From positions 1,612,001 through 1,676,000 of the forward strand of contig NC_051117.1 in the NCBI RefSeq assembly GCF_014839805.1: a stretch of DNA of 64,000 bases, read 5' to 3'. The notes under the pieces were generated by a model. That model was not told where the DNA came from. It searched no databases and was given only the letters and a program-made list of their open reading frames with translations. Each line of letters begins with the position of its first letter. The first letter of the stretch is position 1. Of this stretch, positions 11,752 through 33,135 are shown piece after piece. Source of the DNA: Manduca sexta. Lineage: Eukaryota; Arthropoda; Insecta; Lepidoptera; Sphingidae. Position numbers and translations under genes: made by a program.

Positions 11752-14478
11752 CTTGAAGCCTTCACTGTTACACTAACACACGCACTGTAATTACGACAGC
11801 TGAAATGTAATAATTATAATCAAGGTTTCGGACCACGATCTCAAACGATAACTCTTGCGCCTAGTTTCGATACGAAATTAAAAAATTACAAGCGTTAATT
11901 GTTCCATTATTTACTTTAAAACTGTGGTGATAAGGCGCGGTTTCGTTTGTACTGAACAAGATCGTAACGTACAGAAATAATTTTGTTAGAATTTCGTTTG
12001 CCCGGCCGTTGCACATTATATTTTCCGATGTTGTGTTTTAGTGCACGTTTTCTATTGTATGGGCTATTCCAGGTTTTCAATACCGATACATTATTGGATT
12101 GTTTACGATTGTAACACGTACCTACTACCTATGGGAGATTAACCTTCGTTATATCTATGTCATGTAGAAAATGAAACTAACTCTGCTTTGAAACTATCAG
12201 GCAATGAGACGAGAAACACTTATTTATCAAGCTTTAACTTCGCTACTCCTTGTTTGGTAAACAACATTAAAACTACGATAGATATTCAAACCACAGTTAC
12301 ACCTATATTTTGACATGTAAACACAGTATGTAATTTATTTGCTTAGCCCAGTTACTATGCTGAAAATAACTGAACATTCATCAAATAAAAAACATACGGC
12401 TGAAAGGCTATTAGTCAACCCGGAAAATAAAACTACCCACATGTGAAACTAAAAAACAATATGGCCGCTCACGAACTACGTAAAATGTCACTTTATCATT
12501 TCACAATGTAGCACACACTTTATTTTTCGGTTACAATATTTTTTTAAATAAGGAATACTTTGCGAGCAGATGCGATTCGGTCGCGAGCAAACTTCGTACT
12601 AGCTAAAATAAGTTTTCGAACGCCATTACACAATACGTAGAAAAGCTCCGTCTGGTGTACTGTCACTATAATTTCAGAGGTTTTCCCGGGAGACATTTAC
12701 AATGCATTATATCTGAAATGTGTAACGCAATAATAAAAGTAAATATTTAATTTGCTGTTTAGGGCGTTATAGTAGTAAACAAAATACATACTAATAATTG
12801 TTAAATATTATGTCTATGTATATTAAAGCTGTCGGATTCAGTGCAGCAACAAAGTAATTTTATTATAAATAACCATTTTGAGTACGTGCAATCATAAAAC
12901 ACAAAATTTTAAAATAGTAGTTAGTTACACATATAGGTACAACATGCATATATATAAACATGCGCTGTTGCCAAAAAGTAATTTAAGAATTATGTCTTTC
13001 ATAAAATCATCACTAAGCAATCAATTTACGTTCGGTACAAGTTCACAGGAACTAAGTCTAAGTACTAAGCTTAATTAATTACGCACTCAAGATTTTCCAG
13101 TCCAGTGATCATTTGGGCAGTTAACATTCACCGTCTACAAAATATCCGCACTCCGCGAAACACATGGCGGCCCCATTTGGTGTCGATCTCTGCCAGAATC
13201 TAATTCGGTCGCGCGCTCCTCGCCGGCTCGCTTGTTTCGCCATCCATAAGGTTTATTTACATTTTACCAGTATAATTCACGAGACCTTTACATCTAACAT
13301 CTGGATACCTCCATTCATGATCCACGGCGTAAGGATTCGTTCTGAAATCTGAATAAGTTGATGCCGAGGTCCGCGGCCAGTTCGTGGACGGAATAGGCAG
13401 GTATTCAGAAATGAATGTATACTTGTATTGGAACTCTGTAAATTTTTATCGATTACTTTTTTTTATGAACAGTTCGAAGCGACGGTCTTTAATAGGTGTG
13501 ATGTCAGCCAGTGACTTATGACTTGAAGGGGAAAGAGCTACTGGTATAGGTAATGGTGGGTGCTTATAATCCATGGACATCAGGCATGCCACGAGTTGCG
13601 AAGCCTAGCAGCATTTTAGTTTTAATGTGAAATTCATGGGGTTCAGTTAAAACTAGAAGAGGAAATTGTTTTGTTTTCGTAATTGGATTTCTGTGATGTA
13701 TCCGAAGAAGCACATAAATATGCTGCACAAACCAGACTACCATAATGCGCAGTTCTCAGCTTTTCGGAAATATATCCGTGTAGTTACGTAAACCATAACC
13801 AAATTGTAAACACTGCTTGCACGAAGTGGCGGCCTCTTAAATTACAATTTCATGCACCCGAACAATTACACTAGTCAGTAGTTGTATGTATTTATGATAA
13901 CAAATACTGCATTTGCGTCGCTGATTCAGAACACAGCTGTCGATAGTTCAGTTAGAGATAGTTTGACTCATCAGTTTTGGACTCGCGAAGGTCATAGGCA
14001 CACATAGAGATCCATTATGAATCAAAGCAACCTCAATGATTTAATTGGAACATCCAGTACAAAGTTTCACCTACTAACAGACTTAGCGGCTCAGTAACTG
14101 GAAATAGTGATGTCACAGTATGTTGTAAAATATTATTTCAAAGTTCAAATCTCGTGATAATAAACAATTCTAAATTCCGGTACATCGATCTGATGTGAAG
14201 TAGTATAAATTACGATACTAAGAAAAGTCGTATCCTACTGTCGCCAACGTTCTGCCTACCTGCCTTGCAGCATGTACACAACTGACCCCGAAACTCTGCT
14301 CTTCTAACGCATCAATAAGATGGATTTTTCAAACTCAGTATGCAGTTCTTGTTTCGAAGTTTCTCGCCTCAGTGTTTCTGTAATGAGGTAGCAAGTAGTG
14401 TTAGGTCTGCAAGTAGTGTGATGGCTTGAGCGCAGGCAGTAGTTTGACTGTTTTCGTGGTATTGCTAAACTCCATAAG
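11752..14478. other. Upstream/intergenic sequence, no gene seen
   Basis: AT-rich, with a locally GC-richer patch at about 13150-13240 that could be regulatory or part of an unrecognised 5' exon. The promoter and non-coding first exon(s) of the left-hand gene may lie here, but no core promoter could be fixed. Confidence 0.4.
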
Positions 14479-14530
14479 CAGCGGTAATCGCTTTCCATTG
14501 GGCGGGCCCACCGCTCGGCTGCCCACTCGG
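14479..14530 (+). repeat. Lepidopteran repeat fragment
   Basis: Contains CAGCGGTAATCGCTTTCCAT followed by a GGGCGGGCC-type block and GCTCGGCTGCC. This combination is a very common end motif of dispersed repeats in moth and butterfly genomes. Only ~50 bp can be assigned. Confidence 0.45.
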
Positions 14531-15399
14531 TCATATGTATGCATGTTAGTACTTTATGTTGTGTCAGGATCCATTTCGGGAAAATTCACGTTTCGCCATT
14601 GACAGGTATTAGATACTTTATGCAACACAGCCGATGTGTTGATCAACAAATCAACTCTGAGAGGGACTTATGCGATCTGTTGGACAACAAGTCGTCTAGC
14701 TATAAAAATCTGAGCAATATTTATTTGGTTAGGAATGAGTTGGAATTTGGTAGACCTGATAAGATTAGCACAATGCAGTGCCATACGGCCATTATGAACC
14801 AAGTTCTAGGTGGCGTTGTTCTAACCCAATTAGAAAATTCGCAGATTACTCATAATGTAAATAAGCCAAATAATTAAACATTTTAACATGCGCTATTACA
14901 AACAAACATAAATCGTTGAAATGTGCTACATACGCGACGGACGGTCGCGACTTGCTCGCGGCGAGCACTGCATACGTCAATGCGCTCAGAATTCACGTTT
15001 CAATGCCAACTAAAACTCATGAACCTTTTCTTTTTATAGATCACAATAGAACAAAGAACCCGATAGATATTTTAAAACGTTTATTATTGGCCTATTACAG
15101 GTTCGTATATCAAAGTTTTTGGTACAGCGACCTTGTAGGCTTGTATTTAAAAAAAATAGCTCCCGTTTTCGTAGTTGATAGTTTCATGGGAATACATACT
15201 TGCGTTTACTGCGAGTTTATTAGTTATTACAGACTTGGCGTAGATAACATGTGAAGAGAATTTAGCTCTACATTTTGTTACCAAAACGTATTATTTATGC
15301 AAAGATTTAACCGACTGCTGTTTCGTAATTTGTTACTTCCTGTCTTAAACTGAGCAAATATTTGGCCATATCATCAGCGTTTTGCAGTCAAATCAAAGT
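14531..15399. other. Non-coding; two chance-length ORFs
   Basis: Holds two plus-strand ORFs of 112 codons each (14539-14877, 14916-15254). Neither shows a domain, membrane pattern or biased codon use, and ORFs of this length are expected a couple of times by chance in 64 kb of this base composition. Confidence 0.45.
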
Positions 15400-15905
15400 T
15401 AAAAGGCCAGGAGCTGTCCGCCGTTGATACGGTGTAAGATTTTAATATGGGTACAATGTAGTGACCGTTGGGATAGACGGTAATGTAGCTGGTCGGCCTC
15501 ACGTTGTCGGTGATTCTAAGGCCGTCCTTCGGATGTGTGGGGCTTTGAACTTCCTGAACTGGAGACGGGCTGCCCCAGGCGACACGGTGCCGCTGCGATA
15601 GTTAAACACTTTTGCAACACAAGAACTTCGCAGCCGTCCCTATGCTCCGAAGATGGCCACCGCGGATTTTTAGTTTGTATGCCATGTGCAGGGTGTATAG
15701 CGTAACGAACTCGGCCTAGCGGTCATTTGACGTTTTCCCATCTCTCTGGTTGGTCAACGCCGGGTCGTAAGCCCGGTGAACCCAATATAATCGTCCAGTC
15801 GCCCCATGGAGACTGGGTAACAGTGGTAAATCACTTTCTCTGCGAATTAGTCTTATGCTGTTAACATGGATAGATTGCATTGTGTCCTGTGCAGCTGTCA
15901 AGAAG
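15400..15905. repeat. GC-rich island, probably a decayed transposon fragment
   Basis: About 500 bp clearly richer in G+C than the flanks, with broken frames on both strands and words such as GACGGGCTGCCCCAGGCGAC and GCCGGGTCGTAAGCCCGG. I recognise no product. Contrast with the AT-rich surroundings and the lack of any long frame suggest an old retroelement piece rather than a gene. It could also be a repeat 3' region of unknown type. Confidence 0.35.
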
Positions 15906-16270
15906 TGTTAAATGAAACTGAGTGTTAGCGTGAACATACAAGTTAATTGTATTCTAGAATTCCCATCGATATTACAGGGGCGGATGATTTCTGCGCATGC
16001 GCCTTCGTAACTTAACATAAAGCCAAGGAATAGGTATTGGTCATAACATGGTACATTCAGCCTATAATTTATCCCATGAAATATATTTGTATGCAACCCC
16101 TGGGGGAATATACAAAAGTGTCCCATATATGTAATGAAAGCAATGATCAAAATAAATACTTTGTATAATTTCGCTTTAATACCTACTTTGTTATGTGTTA
16201 TGTTTGTATAAATAAATGTATGTCGATGATGCTCAATTCCTTTCCCGCCTATAAATGATAGCGAACTCAC

Positions 16271-19200
16271 CCAATCAGATTTGAATAGATAGCAGAGAAC
16301 TAATGTTGGAATTAAAATGACGAATCATTTATTACGTCTAAGCGAGCGATGGTATCATGGACTTCACCAGTGTCCCAGCCAAAGACAAAAGACGGTTAAT
16401 TAATTACAATAGCTTTTACCTCACTATAAATAGAAGCCATATTGGCATCCATACCTATACTGGGAAGTCAAACGCAACAATTAAAATAAACAAATTTAAT
16501 TTATTGATATAATAACTAAAAAAAAATATTTTACACAATACATTATCATTAGTATTACACCACTAAGAATAATTATATTTAAACATACATAGATGTGGAC
16601 TAGCAAATAAAAATTAACTTATACAAATCATTTATATTTGTTTTTTTTTCAGTGAAAATGTCAAGTTGTGTAACCGGGTTCAATTCAGGTATCATTTTCG
16701 AATCTCGTATCGATTTAGGAATCTCTTCTATCCGTCGCCGTTCGCTTTCATTTATCGATTAAATTTCTTTCCACTGTTACACTGTCGCGTCATTCTTGAA
16801 CGAGAACCAGCATCGCCAAAGACATCTGTATCCCTATTTTCTTTAATTATTAATAAGTTTAAAGTTAACGGTTAAAATATGGCAGTCCCTTCCAATAATA
16901 CAATGTAAAAGTGAGAAAAATTGGTCTGAATAGACAAAAACAGAATAGGAGCATTCAAAACTATCCATTAAACATTATACATAATGCTAATATTATATTT
17001 ACGTTATCGTACATCGATTTGAAAAGAAGCCGTTACAGTAGAAAACAATTACTTTTTAAAAAAGTCTCTTATCCTAGGCGTAAAACTAGCAGACCAGAGC
17101 TAACTTTATATTTATTTTTTATCTGTCCAATATTGTCAAAATTCGCGCTTTTGTTCTAAGAATGCGCCGTTCGCGCCAAAATCTCAGCGGCCATTTTGTA
17201 TTGGACAGACAAATCATAAAATATACCCAATGATGCGAAATACCTTACGTATAGATTATATATTCATGCGTGTAGACACTTGAAATTGCTATAGAAAGTT
17301 TAAAAATCATAATAATATAGTTTAACCGACAATTTGACGAATAAGTTTTTGCGGGTACACAAAATGGCGGAGCTTTGATATGCCATATAATAAATCATGG
17401 TAACAGACTCACGCAAGCTACAAACGTGTACATTGTGATACATTACGGTGCAAAGATACAATAATTGAGCACAAGACATCTGAAATGATATTCGAATGGT
17501 CACATTACTGAAGCGTCCACATTACTCAGGCCAACTGTCGCCATATCAAACCTCGTCTGCCTTAATATAAACATCTACGTATATTATAACCTATCTAAGA
17601 CGAAAAGGCTAAACGAAAAGATACATGTATAAACCGAAATAGCGCGACACCCATCCATCGACTGACAAATTAATAAGCCAAACGAATGTGCTCAAATCCG
17701 AACGAATACTGCAACAAAATATATCACTTAGGGAGCTCGTGTTGCCACAAAGAAAAAAATAGCGTTTATCAATAGTTTCCGATAATCAAGTTACAAATGC
17801 CTATTTTAATATTGTATATTTTAATCCTTAACTAAAGCTAGCTTACTTCTATTATGAACTCAGTGGGACGAACGTGCTGGTGTTAGCGTCCCTCAATTCT
17901 CTTAGTTCGTTATGATGTTAAAGGGTTTCAGTTCGAAAGCGTGTGATGTTTGCACCACTCAGCTCAATACGAACACGTTGCATTATAAACCCACATAGAA
18001 ACGTCCATCAATTAAAAACGTTTTCTACCATGTCCATACGTAAAATTGGTAGAAATTTTAATTTATACTTTCCTACAAATTCAGAAATATATATGGTGAA
18101 TGAAATTTTAACTTATTGTTTAAGTAGTGATCGTGTTAAATGAGAATAAGTACTATTTAAAAGAGCGAACGATTGTGCAAGCCTATATAAATGTATAAAA
18201 ATTAGTGCGTCCCCACATAGTCAGAGTTTCAAACATGCAGTTTCCATACATTGTAACAAATCCGATTTACTCTCGAATTGTTACTCAACTCGGAAGTGCT
18301 ACAGGAATGGTGAAATGAAATGCATCAATGGTTTCCGAAGGATTGTTGCTGTTCAACTAACTCCTCGTGACTTCCACACTACGTTACCAGCACATTGTAT
18401 ATGTACAGCGTACGTGAGAACTTTCCTTTACATGAAATCAATTGCTTCAACTTTTTAAACACCAAATATTGCTAGCAATATTTTCATGCAAACTGACTAA
18501 ATTCAAGCCATGTTTAGTGCTGCCCATAATAGTAATTAGAAAATTGGGCACCGATTTCTATACTAAACAGATAAATCGCAGTTTAGTTGGTGTTTAACAA
18601 GCCAAATAGATTTTGGTGTGTCGAAGGCGCGATGTGCCCTGAGGCAAGTGTGAGGGTTCACTATTGATACCAGCGTGTGACAGTTAATAATCAATTTATA
18701 TTGCATTCGTCAAAGTATAAATCACGGTACGCTTAAAGCCTATGATAAATCAAATCCCAGTAACAATGTCAAATACTTTTACACACGAATCGGACGAGAC
18801 GCGCCGTTATTAAACGAGAAATATTCAATTGTCTTATATCGTATTAGGTTATGAATTAGGCAAAATTTTATACTCAGATACATATCGATATAGCAATACA
18901 GTTTCCGCACTAACAATACATGTGGAAGTGACGTCACTCATCAAAATTAATGTGTAAAAGCGTTCACAGTATTGTAACATCGCATTGTAAATTAACCACC
19001 GCCACACAGTATGCAGAGATCGCGGGACATCTCACCTAACATTCAAAAATGAATTCTACACACTAAACGTACAGTTACAATTATAAAATCATAAATTAGC
19101 TCCAACCGCGTTAGGATTACATTAGATCGACAAAAAAAAATTATAAACAAAAAAAAAATATTCTCATTCAATAAATTACACAAAACACATTAACAATAGT

Positions 19201-19456
19201 ATTTGGTTCTCTGATTATAGGATTTCAGAACTCGTACCACAGTTGTGCGATGATGTAACACCTGGAAAAGGCGGAAAATATCATTTGAGTGTGCACTTAT
19301 CGACTTGTGTATTGTGTGTGAATAGTGGCCAAATAGTAATAAGTTCATAGTCAGAATTGCATCTAACAAACGCGGAATGTTAACTTTACAGACTATCTTC
19401 TCCTGGAACCACTAGTTCCGATACAATCGACAATCCTATTTCCTTCTACACTGAGG
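16271..19456. other. Intergenic, no gene seen
   Basis: AT-rich sequence with poly-A/T runs and a perfect 12-bp palindrome AGTGACGTCACT at 18927-18938 (CRE-like core). No gene or clear repeat recognised. Confidence 0.45.
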
Positions 19457-19868
19457 CCCGTATTCACAAACGTCACTTAGCTAAGTACGGAGCAATGTTG
19501 TGATATTAAATCTGTTTAGTGCTTTTGGCATGACAGCTTCCGCGTTAGGCACAGATGCGCTGTGATTGGCTAATATTAAGATACAGCTATATGTCAACTG
19601 GCTGTCAGATAAACAAAGCTGAACAAAGTGAAATAAAACTATGAAATTGCTGACACAAACAGCCTTACTTATAAACTTGTTTTAGCATTAAGAGATGGTT
19701 CAGAATTGCTTAAATAGCTGTCAAAAACATCACCGGTTTCGTAGTTTAAACCTTATTAAGAGGCAAGATGGCGGGTTTTGACTTACAGCTGATCGAGCTT
19801 TGCGATTTTTTTATAAGACCGTGTGTTCAGGTGCACTGTGCGTCTTCGCTATTGTTTGTGAATACGGG
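19457..19868. mobile_element. 412-bp terminal-inverted-repeat element (MITE-like)
   Basis: The ends are perfect inverted repeats: CCCGTATTCACAAAC at 19457-19471 and its reverse complement at 19854-19868. The inside has no coding frame and is less AT-rich than the flanks. Size, ends and lack of coding capacity fit a non-autonomous DNA element. The target-site duplication is unclear, so the superfamily is not assigned. Confidence 0.65.
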
Positions 19869-20417
19869 TGTTACATATAGGTTTAATTACACTAATCCTA
19901 AACTGCCTCTTTGTGAACGTCGCTAATCTTTGGTGTGTAAATCTCGATTTCATATCTAGACTTAACAAACGGACAAATATCGAAATGGCTTTCTATTTTG
20001 GGCTTTACTCCAAATTCATTATTATTTGCGTAAACTATAAATACATAGAACTGGCTTTGAGAATGTGTGATACATTTTCCAAATTTATCGTTTCGTTTTA
20101 CATTGTATTTTTTATCTATGGTTTGAATTTTCGAGATAGTCGCCCACTCGTCACTGTGCGTATAAATTACGTTCCCGACGTCAAAATACAGGGCTATCGA
20201 GGACGAAATCGTCATAAATCATAGACAATAAATATAGTGGTCACAACAAAAATGACTGGTAATATGGCCAATAAAAACTTGGCCCGGTTCGATGTATGCA
20301 CAGCATGACAATCTTGGCACAAGTTCAACATCATTGAAATTACAGTTATTAAACACACGTGACAAATTTTGATTATATTTAGTCATAAATAATACATAAA
20401 TCATTTTCGTAACTTAA
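19869..20417. other. Intergenic, no gene seen
   Basis: Lies between the 412-bp element and the probable 3' end of the G-beta transcript. Overlapping ORFs on both strands (19868-20224 plus, 19898-20215 minus) are unsupported. Confidence 0.4.
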
Positions 20418-21325
20418 TTTATTTTGATAATTAAACAATATTTAATATTTGCTGTACGCGTTGATAAATACTCACCAAGTAACAGAAACTTATTCCCGCA
20501 GCGTGTACCCCTCCAGGGAAGGCGTTCGGCTACGCTATCATTATATATTGTGTACATTATCATATTAATATATAAAGTATGTATACAGTGACAGTGACGC
20601 GCACACACATACACACACGCACGCATACAAAAAAATTCTAACATACGCACATACACACGTCGGCGGACAGACGCACACCCCCCTAAGTCGTAACATTAAA
20701 TGCTGTTCATAATTGTTAGAAATAAAATCTAAAATTAATCATATTTATAAATAAATAAAGCGGTTATGTGCGGACATCGCGTCGGTATCATAATAATATA
20801 GACGTACATTTTGTCGCGCTGGGTCATCGGTCGTACCGTCTTTAATCTAAAAACGTGTAAAGCAAGTATAAAAACAATTTGCGCGCTGATTTTTAAGAGG
20901 ATATTGGCGGCAAAAACGACACAGACCGACAAAATCTGAAATATATTTGTGCTCGTCACAGAATGTACGCAGACTGCGATCACTCGATCACGGAACTGAA
21001 AAGAAGCGTCTACTGAACGACACACGCCGGCCCGCGCGCGACACTACACACGATCGACTCGGAGTTACTGTTGCCGGCCATATTGGACACGCATTGACGC
21101 GGAAGCAACTGTACTGATCATTGACTATTTTATCTCGCATATTATTCAAACGCTTCTCAATTAGATGTTTGGAAATGCCTTTAAGAGTTATATTGAGGCG
21201 ATATCGATGTTCCTACACGAGAGCCGAGTACGGATATTCGGAATGCGGTATGAGTGTAACGTGTGTCCTGTGGTTGTGAGTTCGCGCGCGGGGTTGGGTG
21301 GCGTGTGTGCGGGGTGAGGGGGGGT
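20418..21325 (-). other. Probable 3' UTR of the G-beta gene
   Basis: Sequence downstream (minus strand) of the TAA at 21328-21326. It includes a GC-rich patch at 20970-21110 and a CA-rich patch at 20594-20690. An AATAAA signal on the minus strand lies at 20423-20418, so a 3' UTR of ~0.9 kb is plausible. The end is inferred from this signal only. Confidence 0.4.
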
Positions 21326-30648
<9,323 letters not shown>

Positions 30649-30738
30649 GGTGCCGCCGCGCTACCACCGCTGCACCGCCCGATGTGACTCGCAAGACAAC
30701 CGCGCGCCGCCTCCGCTTAGCACGCACAACGCACCGAC
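30649..30738 (-). other. Gbeta13F: 5' UTR of G-beta (proximal part)
   Basis: GC-rich leader directly before the start codon. A GGCAG dinucleotide context at 30743-30739 could be an acceptor, which would make this the 5' end of the first coding exon. Its pyrimidine tract is poor, so a transcription start in the area cannot be excluded. Confidence 0.4.
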
Positions 30739-31434
30739 CTGCCAACAATGTTAACACACGTTTAGTCTTCAGTTATCCTTATCGACATATCAAATTTTGT
30801 TTATACAAAAGTGTAGTATTATGTAATATTGTTTTGTTGATACATATTTTTATTCTGGTATACATAATATAATACCTGAATTTGTTTTAAACTAGTCTCA
30901 CACATTCAGGTCTTTGGTGAAGTATTTCAAATCATTGTGTATTTTTTATATTTAATAATTAGTAGAAACAACTGATTCGCCAGAATCTTACCTTAACTCT
31001 CTAAGACATATTAGTCCCTGACCCGATTTCGTCGACCCAAATATAAGAAGACAACAAAAACCCTCTTACGTCGTCACAAAGTTAGACATAATGTGTATTT
31101 ATATCGAAATGAGCGGTAAATGATGTTGCATACGTCATCGTCTAGCGAAAACATTAACGTTTCGCGGTTTTTCCTTCACGCACTAAACTTTGCTGATTTA
31201 CAGATTCTCGCACTATTGACGCTACCATAGACTAGATTTGCTTCTTGACGCTACGTCATGCAATTAACACGATCATCATATTTACCCCCTTTTTAAGTTA
31301 TTGTATTAAACAATCTAAGTATTTGTAAATAAAAGAGATTTGTATAAATCCTCGGACAGTTACGCATGATATTCTTGTGTCTCTCTCTCGCAATACTTCT
31401 TGTATTAATCACTACGTATCGAGTACGTACGTAT
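30739..31434. other. Upstream of G-beta, no gene seen
   Basis: AT-rich sequence upstream of the coding start. It could be a first intron or promoter region; nothing decisive is visible. Confidence 0.4.
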
Positions 31435-31605
31435 TTGGGTTTTTCTGCTCAGTATCAGCCCGGAGTCTGGAATTTGTGCCCGATATGGCGATAGGCTCGC
31501 CCCCTATCACATCATGGGACGGAAAACACTTGGCGATAAGTGGGTGCCATGGTTAAGCCTCTGCATACCCCTTCGGGGATAAAATACGTGATGTTGTGTG
31601 TTGTT
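31435..31605 (+). repeat. SINE family A, head missing
   Basis: Plus-strand copy with clear body blocks: TTTTCTGCTCAGTATCAGCC, CGGAGTCTGGAATTTGTGCC, GATATGGCGATAGGCTCGCC, ATCACATCATGGGACGG, AACACTTGGCGATAAGTGGG, CCCCTTCGGGGATAAAA. Best-preserved body of this family in the window; the tRNA-like head is lost. Confidence 0.7.
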
Positions 31606-32754
31606 GTTGTGTATCGAGTCAGGCATACGTCAACCGCTATGCCGATAGCCGCCCTAATTACGACAGCTGACCGCTAATTAATAGCGTATCATCGTAATGG
31701 GAAGTACCTGGGTTCGTATTGATAATAATTGTTAGGTATGTACAAGAGTTGCCATAAAAAAAAATGTCACGTCACGGTAAACCGTGTTCCTTTTACTTAT
31801 CATTTTACACTCCCACTTCTACGATCGAAATAACAATCTTTGAATGTGTTGGAGAAATTCGGTGTTATTTTTACGATCGCTTGTGACGTCAGATCGTGTC
31901 ATGATAACAGCTAATACGATAAAACAATGTTTCATTTAGGAATTTCAAGATCATAATATTGACGTGGATAAATATTAACAAGGCCGGTAGAAGAACGAAC
32001 TCTTGCGACGTGTTTAAAAACATGTTAGGGCTTCACAAAGACGGGCATTAAAGCAGGAGGGTATGAAGTACCATGAATATACAAACCGTTTCAACCTCTA
32101 AAGTACAGTATCTGGCGGGTTTATTTCGAAAGCATTATAGCAAAGGGCATACGGGCACAATTACAAACTTAATCCTATCAAAATAGATACCATACAATTA
32201 ATAATCCACAATATTAAAGTCTTATTTTTAAAATACAAAACATCAATCAATACTCTCAATAATCACTTTCATTAAAATTTTTGTGTAAAATTTCATTTAT
32301 ATAAGTCTTTTAGCAATGCCTCTATATCTGGGTACCAAATGGAAACACAATAGCCTCTTAATAGCTATTGGCACGGTAATATGCACTTCGCAATGATAAC
32401 TAACCTATTTATACACTCCATAATCTAGACATTTTACTTATACGAGGTTCAAGGAAATATTGTAAGCGAGTTGCCGTGTTTTGATAAAATCGATCCAAAC
32501 ACCGGCCACGACCGCATTAAATATTGAAATATATCAAAGGTAGTGTGAAAGGCGAATGCGTATTATGCCGAGCGACCGTTGTGAATATCAATTGAGTTTC
32601 TTATTTATCCCTAGGGAGTGGTGAAGGCGATAGTTTTTACCGGTTTACAGAGCTCGGGGGTTAGCAAGGAATGAGTGTCAGCTACTGTTTTATCACCAAA
32701 CGTATATAATATGCGTCACTTTATCACTATTGCCAAGACACTTTTTTATACGGG
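31606..32754. other. Non-coding, no gene seen
   Basis: AT-rich; contains one TGACGTCA octamer (31883-31890). No ORF, RNA gene or clear repeat recognised. Confidence 0.4.
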
Positions 32755-32980
32755 AACCACGAAGTAAACCCACTACAGCTGATGGTTAGTCGAGTGGGGT
32801 CCAATACAATGTCGACTCAACAGAGATTACCCCTCGACAGTGGACACAATTATTCGGCATATTGGAATCGGATATAAACAGACTGTTCCCGGAACGCGAC
32901 ACACTTACGTGAGCCACTATGGCGGGTTTTAACGCCCTGTGGTCGCTATCCGGGCGGATATAAAATATATCTTACCACCA
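32755..32980 (-). repeat. Dispersed repeat family D, copy 1
   Basis: Minus-strand copy starting GGTGGTAAGATATATTTTAT, then ATCCGCCCGGATAGCGACCA, CCGCCATAGTGGCTCACGTA, AGTGTGTCGCGTTCCGGGA, GTCCACTGTCGAGGGGTAAT, GGACCCCACTCGACTAACCA. The same ordered blocks occur at 40851, 50660 and 53095. No coding frame and no tRNA-like head, so the class is unknown. Confidence 0.65.
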
Positions 32981-33029
32981 GCACACATGTTATTACTTCT
33001 AATAGTTAGTAATCACTCTGGATAAGTTT

Positions 33030-33135
33030 TACAAACCGGAACACAACACGCTAGCGCACAGTTGCTTGGCGACGGTGTTGTCAACAAGGCCGTGGTAACT
33101 ACACAGGCGGTCTTGCATACAAGAGACTTAGTGCC
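33030..33135 (+). repeat. Family C fragment
   Basis: Contains ACAAACCGGAACACAACACG, GCACAGTTGCTTGGCGACGG and ACACAGGCGGTCTTGCATAC, then AAGAGACTTA, parallel to the 3' half of the copy at 6551-6848. It abuts family D copy 1. Confidence 0.45.

Noticed and set aside
13164..13352. Plus-strand ORF starting in a GC-rich patch, with AAG|GTTTAT after ~30 codons
   Set aside because: Possible first exon, but the donor is poor and no continuing exon was found.
14539..15254. Two neighbouring 112-codon plus-strand ORFs
   Set aside because: Chance-level length and no shared features, splice sites or domains linking them.
15908..16270. 120-codon minus-strand ORF with hydrophobic stretches
   Set aside because: T-rich codons give hydrophobic residues by composition alone; no conserved motif or regulatory context.
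19868..20224. Overlapping ORFs on both strands next to the 412-bp element
   Set aside because: Mutually overlapping, AT-rich, no domain; the plus-strand one begins inside the element's end.
20594..20690. CA-rich stretch that might be a regulatory element
   Set aside because: An ordinary imperfect CA/TG microsatellite within the probable 3' UTR.
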